From positions 1 to 64,000 of the forward strand of contig PHCH01000015.1 in the NCBI GenBank assembly GCA_002840785.1: a DNA stretch of 64,000 nucleotides, given 5' to 3'. A model generated the notes under the pieces. The model worked only from the letters and a program-made list of their open reading frames with translations. It ran no database searches and was not told the origin of the DNA. The position numbers and the translations under genes are program-made. This document shows, one piece after another, positions 47,855 to 55,648 of the stretch. Each line of letters starts with the position of its first letter. Position 1 is the stretch's first letter. The DNA is from Betaproteobacteria bacterium HGW-Betaproteobacteria-4 (lineage in GTDB: Bacteria; Pseudomonadota; Gammaproteobacteria; Burkholderiales; Rhodocyclaceae).

Positions 47855-48397
47855 TCAGACCTCGTCGACCTTGGCGATGGTGAAGGGCAGCGGATTGCGC
47901 ATGCTGTTGGCAACCGGCGAGTAGTAGTTGGCCTTCTGCACGATGTCGTCGAGTTCTTCCTGGCTGGCATCGCCTTCGACGATGACCTTGACGCGGATTT
48001 CCTTGAAACCCATGTCGGCCGGCAGGCGCTCGGCACCGCCGGCACCCCAGGCGGCGGTGTTGCCGATGTCGGCTTCGAGGAAGATTTCGAGGCGCGAGAG
48101 TTTGACCTCGCGATGCGTGGCGATCGCCGTGATGCCGACGCCCAAGCAGCCGCCGAGGGCGGAGAGGACAACTTCACCGGGGGCCGGCGCGGTGTTTTCG
48201 CCGAACAGGTGGAGCGGCTCATCGACGACGACCGGGTTGTGGATGCCGACGAAACTCCACGAGCGGAACTGGCCCTGCATCACGGTGTGCACCTTGTTGG
48301 TGCCACGACGCTCCGGGTTTTCCTTGCCGCCGGCAGCGAATTTCGCCAGGCCATCACGGTCGATCGGACGGAGGTAGGTTTTGGTGGTTTCAGTCAT
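47855..48397 (-). CDS. OsmC-family protein
   Basis: A 180-residue OsmC/Ohr-fold protein with the active-site segment APGEVVLSALGGCLGVGITAIA, including the peroxidatic cysteine. The second cysteine position, usually in a CPV-like motif, reads YSPVANSM here, so this may not form the usual disulfide and may act differently from classic organic hydroperoxide resistance proteins. It is downstream of cynS across a structured 120-base spacer, and upstream of ahpD-like. Confidence 0.85.
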   Translation of the reverse strand: MTETTKTYLRPIDRDGLAKFAAGGKENPERRGTNKVHTVMQGQFRSWSFVGIHNPVVVDEPLHLFGENTAPAPGEVVLSALGGCLGVGITAIATHREVKLSRLEIFLEADIGNTAAWGAGGAERLPADMGFKEIRVKVIVEGDASQEELDDIVQKANYYSPVANSMRNPLPFTIAKVDEV

Positions 48398-48444
48398 TTT
48401 GAGGCTCCAGTAAGTTGGGGAATTGCGAATTTCAGGTTGAGCGC

Positions 48445-48508
48445 TACCCTGCCCGTCAAAAACGGGCGTGCAACGCCGGCTTGCAGGGAATCCCCGCCGA
48501 GGCGGGGC
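48445..48508. repeat. Intercistronic stem-loops between cynS and the OsmC-like gene
   Basis: Two hairpins, GCCCGT/ACGGGC (48451-48467) and CCCCGCC/GGCGGGG (48492-48507), with an outer CCCTGC/GCAGGG pairing around the first. No T run follows. Such structures often stabilise upstream mRNA or lower downstream expression. Confidence 0.6.
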
Positions 48509-48517
48509 GAAACGGGA

Positions 48518-48961
48518 TTAGTAGGTCTTGTAGGGCAGGAACTTGCCGGACATGGTGATGCTGACGCGGTCGCCCATCGGGTTGGCTTCGCGCTGCATGT
48601 CCATCTTGAAATCGATGGCGGACATGATGCCGTCGCCGAATTCTTCGTGGATCAGTTCCTTGAAGGTCGTGCCATAGACGCTGATCAGTTCGTAGAAACG
48701 GTAGATCAGCGGATCGGTCGGCACGGAGGTCGGCAGCGAGCCCTTGTAGGGCACGACCTGAAGCAGGGCGACAGCATCTTTCGGCAGATCAAAGATGTCG
48801 CCGAGGATGGCCGCCTGCGTGGCATCGAAAGTCATCTGGCCGAGACAGCCGGCGGTGACCCATTCCTTGGACAGGCCGATCTTGGTGGCGACATCGGCCC
48901 ACTTGATGCCTTTGGTGATCTTGGCGCCGATGATCATTTCAGTTACGTCGTTGCGGTTCAT
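48518..48961 (-). CDS. cynS: Cyanate hydratase (cyanase)
   Basis: Cyanase converts cyanate and bicarbonate to ammonia and CO2. The 147-residue protein has the N-terminal helix-turn-helix-like domain (KWADVATKIGLSKEWVTA) and the active-site core IYRFYELISVYG and FGDGIMSAIDFKMD, which keep the catalytic Arg, Glu and Ser. Complete. It follows the ABC importer genes, arguing that cyanate (or nitrate plus cyanate) is the imported substrate and nitrogen supply the purpose. Confidence 0.96.
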   Translation of the reverse strand: MNRNDVTEMIIGAKITKGIKWADVATKIGLSKEWVTAGCLGQMTFDATQAAILGDIFDLPKDAVALLQVVPYKGSLPTSVPTDPLIYRFYELISVYGTTFKELIHEEFGDGIMSAIDFKMDMQREANPMGDRVSITMSGKFLPYKTY

Positions 48962-48981
48962 TTGCGTGCTCCTGGAGGGGG

Positions 48982-49899
48982 TTATTGATTGACGACCTGT
49001 TTCAGAATGGGGCGGGTGCTGTCGCTCGGCGGCGGCTCGTCGGCAGCCAGACCGGGGCGGACAACCGGCGGATGCCGCGCGTCGTGCAGCACGGCGGCAT
49101 CGCTGCCGGCATAGCTCTTCGAGCGATTCACCAGAAAATCGACGAGGTGATTGCGGATCCGATAGAACTGCGGATCGTGGTGCATCTCGGCCCGCGTCCG
49201 GTTGCGCGGCATGGTGATCTCGACGATCTCGGCGATCTTGGCGAGCGGACCGTTGCTCATCAGGATCACCTTGTCGGCGAGCAGGATGGCCTCATCGACG
49301 TCGTGGGTGATCATGAACACCGTCTGGCTGGTGGCCTGGACGACCTTCAGCAACTCGTCCTGAATCGTCCCGCGGGTCAGCGCATCGAGCGCGCCGAATG
49401 GCTCGTCGAGGAGCAGCATCTTGGGCTCGATGGCAAAGGCGCGAGCGATGCCGACACGCTGCTTCATGCCGCCCGACAACTCGGCCGGCTTTTTGTGGAT
49501 GGCATGGCCGAGGCCGACCATCTCGAGGTAGGTCGTGCAGTGTTCATCGATCTTGGCCTTGGACCATTCCGGCCAGCGCGACTTGGCGGCGAAGGCGACG
49601 TTGCCGAGCACCGTCATCCACGGCATCAGCGCGTGGCTCTGGAAAACGACGCCGCGATCCAGGCTGGGGCCTTTGACCTCCTTGCCGTCCATGATGACGA
49701 CGCCGCTGCTGGCTTCTTCAAGGCCGGCCAGGACGTTCAGGATGGTCGTCTTGCCGCAGCCGGAGTGGCCGATGATGCAGACGAACTCGCCGCGCTCGAT
49801 CCCGAAGTGAATGTTGTCGAAAACCGGCGGGTTCGGCTTGCCATCGGCAGCCGGATAAACCTTTTGCAGACCTTCAACACTGAGGAAATGCTGGGTCAT
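48982..49899 (-). CDS. Nitrate/cyanate-type ABC transporter ATP-binding protein
   Basis: A 305-residue ABC ATPase with Walker A GHSGCGKTT, signature LSGGMKQRVGIARA, Walker B MLLLDEPFGALDA and the H-loop THDVDEA. It matches the NrtD/CynD/TauB group. The C-terminus has about 45 extra low-homology residues. The start at 49899 was chosen because upstream in-frame sequence belongs to the permease gene in another frame. It lies 5 bases after the permease. Confidence 0.93.
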   Translation of the reverse strand: MTQHFLSVEGLQKVYPAADGKPNPPVFDNIHFGIERGEFVCIIGHSGCGKTTILNVLAGLEEASSGVVIMDGKEVKGPSLDRGVVFQSHALMPWMTVLGNVAFAAKSRWPEWSKAKIDEHCTTYLEMVGLGHAIHKKPAELSGGMKQRVGIARAFAIEPKMLLLDEPFGALDALTRGTIQDELLKVVQATSQTVFMITHDVDEAILLADKVILMSNGPLAKIAEIVEITMPRNRTRAEMHHDPQFYRIRNHLVDFLVNRSKSYAGSDAAVLHDARHPPVVRPGLAADEPPPSDSTRPILKQVVNQ

Positions 49900-49904
49900 C
49901 TTGA

Positions 49905-50747
49905 TTACTCCCGGTAGGTGACCAGCTTTTGCAGCGAGCCGAAGAGTTGGTCGAGAACCATGCCGACCAGCCCGATCATGGCGACGGCAAAGATCACGTT
50001 GGGCAGGGCGAGGTTGTTCCACTCGTTCCAGACGAAGTAGCCGACCCCCGTGCCGCCGACCAGCATTTCGGCGGCGACGATGACCAGCCAGGCGATGCCC
50101 ATCGAGATGCGCATGCCGGTCAGGATGGTCGGCGCGGCGGCCGGCAGGATGACCTGGAAAGCCTTGCGCAGCGGCTTGACCTCCAGCGTCCGGGCGACGT
50201 TGATCCAGTCGCGACGCACGGCGGCGACGCCGAAGGCCGTGTTGATCAGCATCGGCCACAGCGAGCAGATGAAGATCACGAAGATGCCGGAGACGTCCGA
50301 GTCCTTGAGGCTGTACAGGGCGAGCGGCATCCAGGCCAGCGGTGAGATCGGCTTGAGGATCTGGATGAATGGGTTGAGCGCCTGGAAGAGCAGCGGCGAC
50401 ATGCCGATGGCGAAGCCCAGCGGAATGGCGACGATCACCGCCAGGAAGAAGCCGAGACCGACCCGCCACAGCGAATGAGCCAACTGGATACCGATTCCCT
50501 TGTCGTTCGGCCCCTTGTCGTAGAACGGATCCGACAGGTAGGTGACGAAAGCGGCACCGACTTCGCTAGGCGGCGGAAAGCCGCCGGTCTTGCCGGCGCC
50601 CTTGCCCATCATTGCCGCGTATTCGGCATCGGCCGCGCTCACTGCCGGAGCTTCCTTGTGATACGTGGCCAGCGACCACGTACCGATGAAGATCAGGAAG
50701 ATCAGCAGCGAGAGCAGTCCCGCCTTGAGCCCTAACTTGCTAAACAT
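49905..50747 (-). CDS. Nitrate/cyanate-type ABC transporter permease
   Basis: A 280-residue inner-membrane permease with about six helices and the binding-protein-dependent permease motif in the VARTLEVKPLRKAFQVILPAAAPTILTGMRIS segment (EAA loop). It matches the NrtB/CynB family. The first helix is followed by an extended periplasmic stretch (about 40-95) containing GKGAGKTGGFPPPSE. The start at 50747 (MFSKLG) follows the binding-protein stop by 10 bases. Confidence 0.92.
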   Translation of the reverse strand: MFSKLGLKAGLLSLLIFLIFIGTWSLATYHKEAPAVSAADAEYAAMMGKGAGKTGGFPPPSEVGAAFVTYLSDPFYDKGPNDKGIGIQLAHSLWRVGLGFFLAVIVAIPLGFAIGMSPLLFQALNPFIQILKPISPLAWMPLALYSLKDSDVSGIFVIFICSLWPMLINTAFGVAAVRRDWINVARTLEVKPLRKAFQVILPAAAPTILTGMRISMGIAWLVIVAAEMLVGGTGVGYFVWNEWNNLALPNVIFAVAMIGLVGMVLDQLFGSLQKLVTYRE

Positions 50748-50757
50748 GGCGCGCTCC

Positions 50758-52104
50758 TCAGGCCTTCTTGATGGCGAAACTGTTGCTGTAGGCATCGACC
50801 TTGGCCGGGTCGAATTCCTTGCCCATGACCATGAACTTCTTGCTGTTCTCCTTGGGCGGGGTCATGCCCAGGCTGGCCATCTGCTTGCGGGCATCGGTCA
50901 GCAGGTACACCTTTTCGGCGATATCCTTGTAGCGCACGTCGCCCTTGATGTAGCCCCAGCGCTTCATCTGCGAGAGGATCCAGTAGGCCATGGAGTACCA
51001 CGGGAAGGGGTCGTAATCGACGCGTTCCGGAACGTTCCTGACGTTGCCCAGACCATCGGCGAACTTGCCGGTCAGCACCTGTTCGATAACGGCCTTCGGC
51101 TGGTTCAGGTAATTGGCCGGAGCCAGCACCTCGGCCATGATCGGCCGGTTCTTCGGGTCGCGGGCCATGGCTGCGGACTTCAGGATGGCGCGATAGAGCG
51201 CGGCGAAACTGTTCGGGTTTTGCTTGATGAACTCGCTCGGAATGGCGAAAGAGCAGCACGGGTGACCGTCCCAGATTTCGCGCGAAAGGATATGGATGAA
51301 GCCGAGGTCGTCATAGACGGCACGCTGGTTGATCGGATCTGGGCCAAGGAAGCCATCGATGTTGCCGGCGCGCAAATTGGCGACCATTTCGGGCGGCGGC
51401 ATAACGCGCAACTGGACATCGGTATCCGGGTTGATGCCGTTCTCTGCGAGGTAGTAGCGCAACAGGAAGTTGTGCATCGAGAACTCGAACGGAATGCCGA
51501 ATTTGAAGCCCTTCCAGTTCTTCGGATCACGGTTGTTCTTGTGCTTGTTGGCCATCACGATGGCCTGGCCATTGATGTTCTGGATGGTCATCACGTTGGT
51601 CGGCGCTGCGTTCGAGCCTACACCCATCGAAATGGCCAGCGGCATCGGTGCCAGCATATGGGATGCGTCAAATTCCTTGTTGATGACCTTGTCGCGGATC
51701 AGCGCCCAGCCGGCCGTTTTCATCAGCGTGACGTTGAGCCCTTCCTTTTTGTAGAAACCCAGCGGGTCGGCCATGATCAGCGGGCTGGCGCAGGTGATGG
51801 GGACGAAGCCGATCTTCAGATCCTTCTTTTCCAGGCTGCCTTTCTCCTGGGCCATCGCTTCCAGAGCGCCGAACGGGATCAGCGATGAAATTGCCGCCCA
51901 GGCGGCCGAAGCGCCTACCGTGCCGAGAAAACGGCGACGTTCAACATCCTGCGGAAAGAGCGCGCGCATCACGGTCGACTGGATGACGCGCTGGTTCAGG
52001 GCATCGACTTCGGCCAGTTCATGTTCGGCCTGCGAGCCATGCTGGCCGCAGCTACAGCCACGATGCAGTGTGCTGTCGGGATCGAAAGGGTTATTCAGTG
52101 ACAT
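50758..52104 (-). CDS. Nitrate/cyanate-type ABC transporter substrate-binding protein (Tat-exported)
   Basis: A 448-residue binding protein of the CmpA/NrtA family (KIGFVPITCASPLIMADPLGFYKKEGL, PFEFSMHNFLLRYYL, LGPDPINQRAVYDDLGFIH). A twin-arginine signal RRRFLGTVGASAAWAA begins only at residue 56; the preceding tail includes a CSCGQH motif and is unusually long. A good ribosome-binding site (AAGGAG) precedes the ATG at 52104. First gene of the importer-cyanase operon. Whether it binds nitrate, cyanate or another small anion cannot be told. Confidence 0.93.
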   Translation of the reverse strand: MSLNNPFDPDSTLHRGCSCGQHGSQAEHELAEVDALNQRVIQSTVMRALFPQDVERRRFLGTVGASAAWAAISSLIPFGALEAMAQEKGSLEKKDLKIGFVPITCASPLIMADPLGFYKKEGLNVTLMKTAGWALIRDKVINKEFDASHMLAPMPLAISMGVGSNAAPTNVMTIQNINGQAIVMANKHKNNRDPKNWKGFKFGIPFEFSMHNFLLRYYLAENGINPDTDVQLRVMPPPEMVANLRAGNIDGFLGPDPINQRAVYDDLGFIHILSREIWDGHPCCSFAIPSEFIKQNPNSFAALYRAILKSAAMARDPKNRPIMAEVLAPANYLNQPKAVIEQVLTGKFADGLGNVRNVPERVDYDPFPWYSMAYWILSQMKRWGYIKGDVRYKDIAEKVYLLTDARKQMASLGMTPPKENSKKFMVMGKEFDPAKVDAYSNSFAIKKA

Positions 52105-52142
52105 GGCGAACTCCTTGGGGTTTTAAGATTTCACTATTGCAA

Positions 52143-52158
52143 TGCAGCAATCGTTCCT
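52143..52158 (-). promoter_or_regulatory. Candidate sigma-54 promoter of the importer-cyanase operon
   Basis: Minus strand AGGAACGATTGCTGCA matches the -24/-12 consensus at 9 of 12 defined positions, with the invariant GG and GC at the right spacing, about 40 bases before the binding-protein gene. An NtrC-like site lies about 90 bases upstream, fitting NtrC activation. Confidence 0.55.
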
Positions 52159-52242
52159 GCCTGGCGAGCGTGCTGCGTTTGACGACGGGTTCTCTGTGTT
52201 TTCCTGCTTGTGGCTTTTTCAGCGCTATTTTTTTGGCACCAA

Positions 52243-52259
52243 TGCACAAACCTGGTGCG
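52243..52259. promoter_or_regulatory. NtrC-like binding site upstream of the importer-cyanase operon
   Basis: On the minus strand, CGCAC-N7-GTGCA, one mismatch to the NtrC dyad, followed by a further GGTGCC half-site. It lies just past the rubredoxin stop codon, in the 170-base gap before the importer. Confidence 0.55.
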
Positions 52260-52273
52260 GGCGATTCACCGTT

Positions 52274-52456
52274 TTAGAACTCGACCACCTCGAAATCAGC
52301 CTTGGTCACCCCGCACTCGGGGCAATACCAGTCGTCGGGAATGTCGGCAAAGGCGGTACCGGGGGCGATGCCGTGCTCGGGATCGCCGGCGACTTCGTCG
52401 TAAATCCAGTTGCAGACCTTGCAGATCCACTGTGTAGTTTGGGCAACTTCAGACAT
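52274..52456 (-). CDS. Rubredoxin
   Basis: A 60-residue iron protein with both CxxC pairs (WICKVCNWIYDE and YCPECGVTKADF) and the conserved DPEHGIAPGTAFADIPDDW. It carries single electrons in the cytosol. It is 32 bases after the acyl-CoA dehydrogenase-like gene, probably on the same sigma-54 transcript. The likely reductase is encoded 5 kb downstream at 46295. Confidence 0.96.
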   Translation of the reverse strand: MSEVAQTTQWICKVCNWIYDEVAGDPEHGIAPGTAFADIPDDWYCPECGVTKADFEVVEF

Positions 52457-52488
52457 GTCTTTTCTCTCGTAAAGGATGGCGGTTGGAT

Positions 52489-53682
52489 TCAGGCCGTGCA
52501 GGACAAACCGTCCTCGATACGGGCGATCTCGCGCCGCAGGTGCTTGGTGGCCGGGGTCACGATGGCGACGAAATAGGCTTCGCGCAGACGGCGTTGGGCG
52601 GCATTTCGCACGAGGTAACCTTTGGCCCCCTGATGCAGCATGGCGGCGTGGGCGGCACGGACCGACAACTCGCCACCGGCCAGGCGAAGCTTGAGGATGT
52701 CCAGGGTGCGGTCGGCACCCGTGCCGTGCTGCACCTCATCGGCCAGGGCGTAGGTTGCAGCCCGGCCTTCCTCGAGGGCGGATTCGATGTCCTCGAACTG
52801 GTCGTCGAGATATTGATTGACGTGGGCCAGCGTCCGGTTCGATTGCGCCATCAATTTGCCGCAGGCATCGATCAGGCCGAGGCCCATGCCCATCTGGGAG
52901 AGGATCATGCCCGGCTTGATGCGCTTGACGTAGGCGGCAGACTCGTCCGGCCGGGCGAGCACCATGTTGTCCGGAATGAAGACCTCCTTGAACTGGCAGG
53001 CCAGCGTGCGCGTCCCGTCGAGGCCGATGAAGTGGGCGCAATCGACCAGCTTGAAGCCGGCCTGCTGGCAATCGACGAGGATGAAGACCAGGCCGTCGTT
53101 GCTGCCGTCCTCGTTGCGCACCGGGCAACCGGTGGTGAAATAGTGATCCGGGCCGAGGTTGGAAACCCAGGGCAAAACCCCGTTGACGATGTATCCGCCC
53201 TCGACGCGCTTGGCCGAAAGGCGGTATTCCTCGATGTTGTCGCAGGACTTGATGGTGTTGGAGAGACCGGTGCCGACCAGCAACTCGCCGGCGGCAATGC
53301 GCGGCAGGAATTCCTTTTTCACCCAGGCGTTGTCCGAAAGCTGGATGTAGCGGGCACAGGCAGTCTGGCACCAGACCAGGAAGCCGCTCGACATGCATTC
53401 CTTGGAGACTTCCTCCATGACCTGGACGACGTGCTTCAAGCCCAGATCGTTGCCGCCGAACTCGGCACCGACCGCGCCGCGAAAGCCGCCAGCCCGGCCC
53501 AGCGCCCGGAGAAATTCTTCCGGATATTCGGCCTTCAGATCGATGTCGAGGACCTTCGGTTTCAACTGGGCGGCGATGACCTCGCGGACAGCGGCGAGGC
53601 TTTCCTCGGCGGCGCACAGCGAGAGGGAGTAGTCGCGGATCAGTTGATCGGCTACCGGAACGGCAAGAGCGGAAGAGGGCAT
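52489..53682 (-). CDS. Acyl-CoA dehydrogenase family flavoprotein
   Basis: A 397-residue acyl-CoA dehydrogenase-fold protein (GAEFGGNDLGLKHVVQVMEEVSKEC, SNTIKSCDNIEEYRLSAKRVEGGYIVNG, QHGTGADRTLDILKLRLAGGELSVRAAHAAMLHQGAKGYLVRN). I cannot place a clear catalytic glutamate, and the nitrogen-scavenging context suggests a flavin-dependent enzyme on a non-CoA substrate, with rubredoxin as electron partner. That is inference. The start at 53682 (MPSSAL) follows a ribosome-binding site. A strong sigma-54 promoter lies 57 bases upstream. Confidence 0.85.
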   Translation of the reverse strand: MPSSALAVPVADQLIRDYSLSLCAAEESLAAVREVIAAQLKPKVLDIDLKAEYPEEFLRALGRAGGFRGAVGAEFGGNDLGLKHVVQVMEEVSKECMSSGFLVWCQTACARYIQLSDNAWVKKEFLPRIAAGELLVGTGLSNTIKSCDNIEEYRLSAKRVEGGYIVNGVLPWVSNLGPDHYFTTGCPVRNEDGSNDGLVFILVDCQQAGFKLVDCAHFIGLDGTRTLACQFKEVFIPDNMVLARPDESAAYVKRIKPGMILSQMGMGLGLIDACGKLMAQSNRTLAHVNQYLDDQFEDIESALEEGRAATYALADEVQHGTGADRTLDILKLRLAGGELSVRAAHAAMLHQGAKGYLVRNAAQRRLREAYFVAIVTPATKHLRREIARIEDGLSCTA

Positions 53683-53738
53683 GAATATCTCCTGGTCAGA
53701 TGGGCTGAGCCCACAGGGTTTGGCTTGTCTCTTCCATC

Positions 53739-53753
53739 GCAAGCCGCATGCCA
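53739..53753 (-). promoter_or_regulatory. Sigma-54 promoter of the acyl-CoA dehydrogenase/rubredoxin unit
   Basis: Minus strand TGGCATGCGGCTTGC matches the consensus (TGGCAY-R-N4-TTGC) at every defined base with correct spacing, about 57 bases before the gene. The upstream gene encodes a sigma-54 activator. Confidence 0.85.
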
Positions 53754-53797
53754 GGCAATATTTTTAAATCAAATCAACAACTTGTTTCAAATTCAAA

Positions 53798-53827
53798 ATT
53801 TGTGTACAAATCAATTTGTACACAAAT
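53798..53827. promoter_or_regulatory. Perfect 14-2-14 inverted repeat, candidate activator site
   Basis: ATTTGTGTACAAAT and ATTTGTACACAAAT are exact reverse complements separated by CA; each arm is itself nearly palindromic around GTAC. A further TTTACAAATT half-site follows at 53830. It lies 45-75 bases upstream of the sigma-54 promoter and just after the activator gene, the expected place for its enhancer. Confidence 0.75.
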
Positions 53828-53830
53828 TGT

Positions 53831-55471
53831 TTACAAATTGGCTGATTTTTTGGCCGGCACCGCAATGCCGAGAATCTCGATCCGGTAATTCAGCTGACGC
53901 AAGGTCAGGTTGAGCGCCCTGGCCGTTCTCGATTTGTTACCGCCGTGCTGGACGAGCGCGGCCTGAATCTGCTCCCGATCATCGGCAGCAATAGCCTGAT
54001 GGCCGCGCACGACGGGGCGGGAACTCTCCGCCACGGGCAACTCCTGGCGACTCGCCACGGGCGCCGGCAAGGCTTCGATGGGCTGGCCCTGGGCTTCTGT
54101 CACCAGCGCGTAGTCGACCGTCGCTTCATCAATTTCGTCGCCGCGCGAGAGCAGGATGATGCGCTCGAGGACGTTGTACAACTGCCGGATATTGCCCGGC
54201 CAGGGATAGGAAACCAGGCCGCTGAGCCCCTGCGGCATGATCAAAATGTTGCGCTGATGGCGCTGATTGAGCTGCGAAACGAAATGGCGAACGAGCAACT
54301 TGATGTCGCCCGGCCGCTCGCGCAGGGCGGGCAGGCGGATCGGGATGACGTTGAGGCGGTAATAGAGATCAAGCCGGAAGCGCCCAGCGCGCACCAGCGC
54401 CATCATGTCCTGATGCGTAGCGGCGACGATACGCACATCGACGACGATTTCACCGCGCCCGCCCAGGCGTTCGATGACGTGTTCCTGCAAAACGCGCAGC
54501 AGCTTGACCTGGACCGGCAGGGGAAGATCGCCGATTTCATCGAGAAAAAGCGTGCCGCCGTTGGCTTGCTCGAAACGCCCGATGCGTTGCTGAGTGGCGC
54601 CGGTGAAGGCGCCCTTTTCATGGCCGAACAACTCGGCTTCGAACAGGGTTTCCGGAATGGCCGCGCAATTGACCTTGACGAAAGGCTTGTCGCGGCGCGG
54701 GCTCTGCAGGTGCAGGGCGCGGGCGAACAACTCCTTGCCGGTACCCGATTCGCCGAGCAGCAGGACCGTCGCTTCGGTGCCGGCTACCTGCTCGAGCTGG
54801 TCGAGCGCGGAAATCAGCTGCGGCGCCTCGCCGATGATGCCCCAGTTCGATTTGCTCAGGGTTTTCTGCTGCAAGGCGCTGCGCAGAGAGCGGTTTTCTT
54901 CCTTCAAGGACGCCGTGCGTTTCTCGATCAATTGATTGATCTTGAAAATCTGCCCCATCAGTTCGGCCACCGTGTTCAGGATCTGCAAGTCCGCCCCCAG
55001 CGAGCGCTGCCGGGAACGCAGGCGATGGACTCCGAGGACGCCGGCCACCGCCCGGTCCACCATGATCGGCAAGGCGATGAAGGAAACCGTGCCTTCCGGC
55101 AAGGCGCTCCGGTCAACTGCCCGGGCCAGGTAGGCCGGCTCGTTGTCGATGTCCTGCACGATCAGGACTTCGCCGGATTGCATGACGCGCCCGGTGATCC
55201 CCTCCCCCATCCGGTATCTGCCCCGCTCCATTTGACGCTGGGTCAGGCCATAGGCGACGCGAATGGCCAGCTCTCCCGTTTGCCCATCAGGCAAAACCAC
55301 CCGGCCGCGATTCAGGCCGAGCAGTTCGGACAGAAGGTGCAGCATTTCTCGAATCGCCTTGTCCGGCTCCAGGCCGCGACTCAGCAAGCGGATGCTTTCG
55401 CGAATCAGGAGCTGCTCGTGCTCGACCAGTTCTTCCTTGATTGCGCTGGGATGGATGTAACGAGTTTTCAT
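53831..55471 (-). CDS. Sigma-54-dependent activator, GAF-AAA+-Fis HTH
   Basis: A 546-residue NifA/NorR-type activator: an N-terminal GAF domain (about 15-185), a short coiled coil, an AAA+ domain with Walker [15 protein letters not shown], Walker [13 protein letters not shown] and the arginine-finger region, and a C-terminal Fis-type HTH ([21 protein letters not shown]). It lacks a receiver, so a ligand or redox signal is likely sensed by GAF. I used the ATG at 55471; an ATG at 55513 would add 14 residues. It probably drives the downstream sigma-54 unit from the palindrome beside its own stop codon. Confidence 0.9.
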   Translation of the reverse strand: MKTRYIHPSAIKEELVEHEQLLIRESIRLLSRGLEPDKAIREMLHLLSELLGLNRGRVVLPDGQTGELAIRVAYGLTQRQMERGRYRMGEGITGRVMQSGEVLIVQDIDNEPAYLARAVDRSALPEGTVSFIALPIMVDRAVAGVLGVHRLRSRQRSLGADLQILNTVAELMGQIFKINQLIEKRTASLKEENRSLRSALQQKTLSKSNWGIIGEAPQLISALDQLEQVAGTEATVLLLGESGTGKELFARALHLQSPRRDKPFVKVNCAAIPETLFEAELFGHEKGAFTGATQQRIGRFEQANGGTLFLDEIGDLPLPVQVKLLRVLQEHVIERLGGRGEIVVDVRIVAATHQDMMALVRAGRFRLDLYYRLNVIPIRLPALRERPGDIKLLVRHFVSQLNQRHQRNILIMPQGLSGLVSYPWPGNIRQLYNVLERIILLSRGDEIDEATVDYALVTEAQGQPIEALPAPVASRQELPVAESSRPVVRGHQAIAADDREQIQAALVQHGGNKSRTARALNLTLRQLNYRIEILGIAVPAKKSANL

Positions 55472-55588
55472 GGCGTCTTGAAATTTGCTGGGATTGCGAA
55501 GGACCCGGGGCATGACTCGAAGCAGCTTGTGTGCCAAATGGCGCTTCGGCGGCCCCGAGCGGCAAAAATCGGGAAACTTTCTCCTCGT

Positions 55589-55615
55589 TTAGCACTCTTA
55601 GGCAGCGAGTGCTAA
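55589..55615 (+). promoter_or_regulatory. CIRCE element (HrcA operator) upstream of rpoH
   Basis: TTAGCACTC-N9-GAGTGCTAA, a perfect match to the HrcA operator, ends 33 bases before the rpoH start. A TAATAT hexamer overlaps its right edge, so HrcA binding would block transcription. This would place the heat-shock sigma factor under the HrcA repressor. Confidence 0.93.
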
Positions 55616-55648
55616 TATATGGATGTAAATGAAGGAGGACATTACGCT

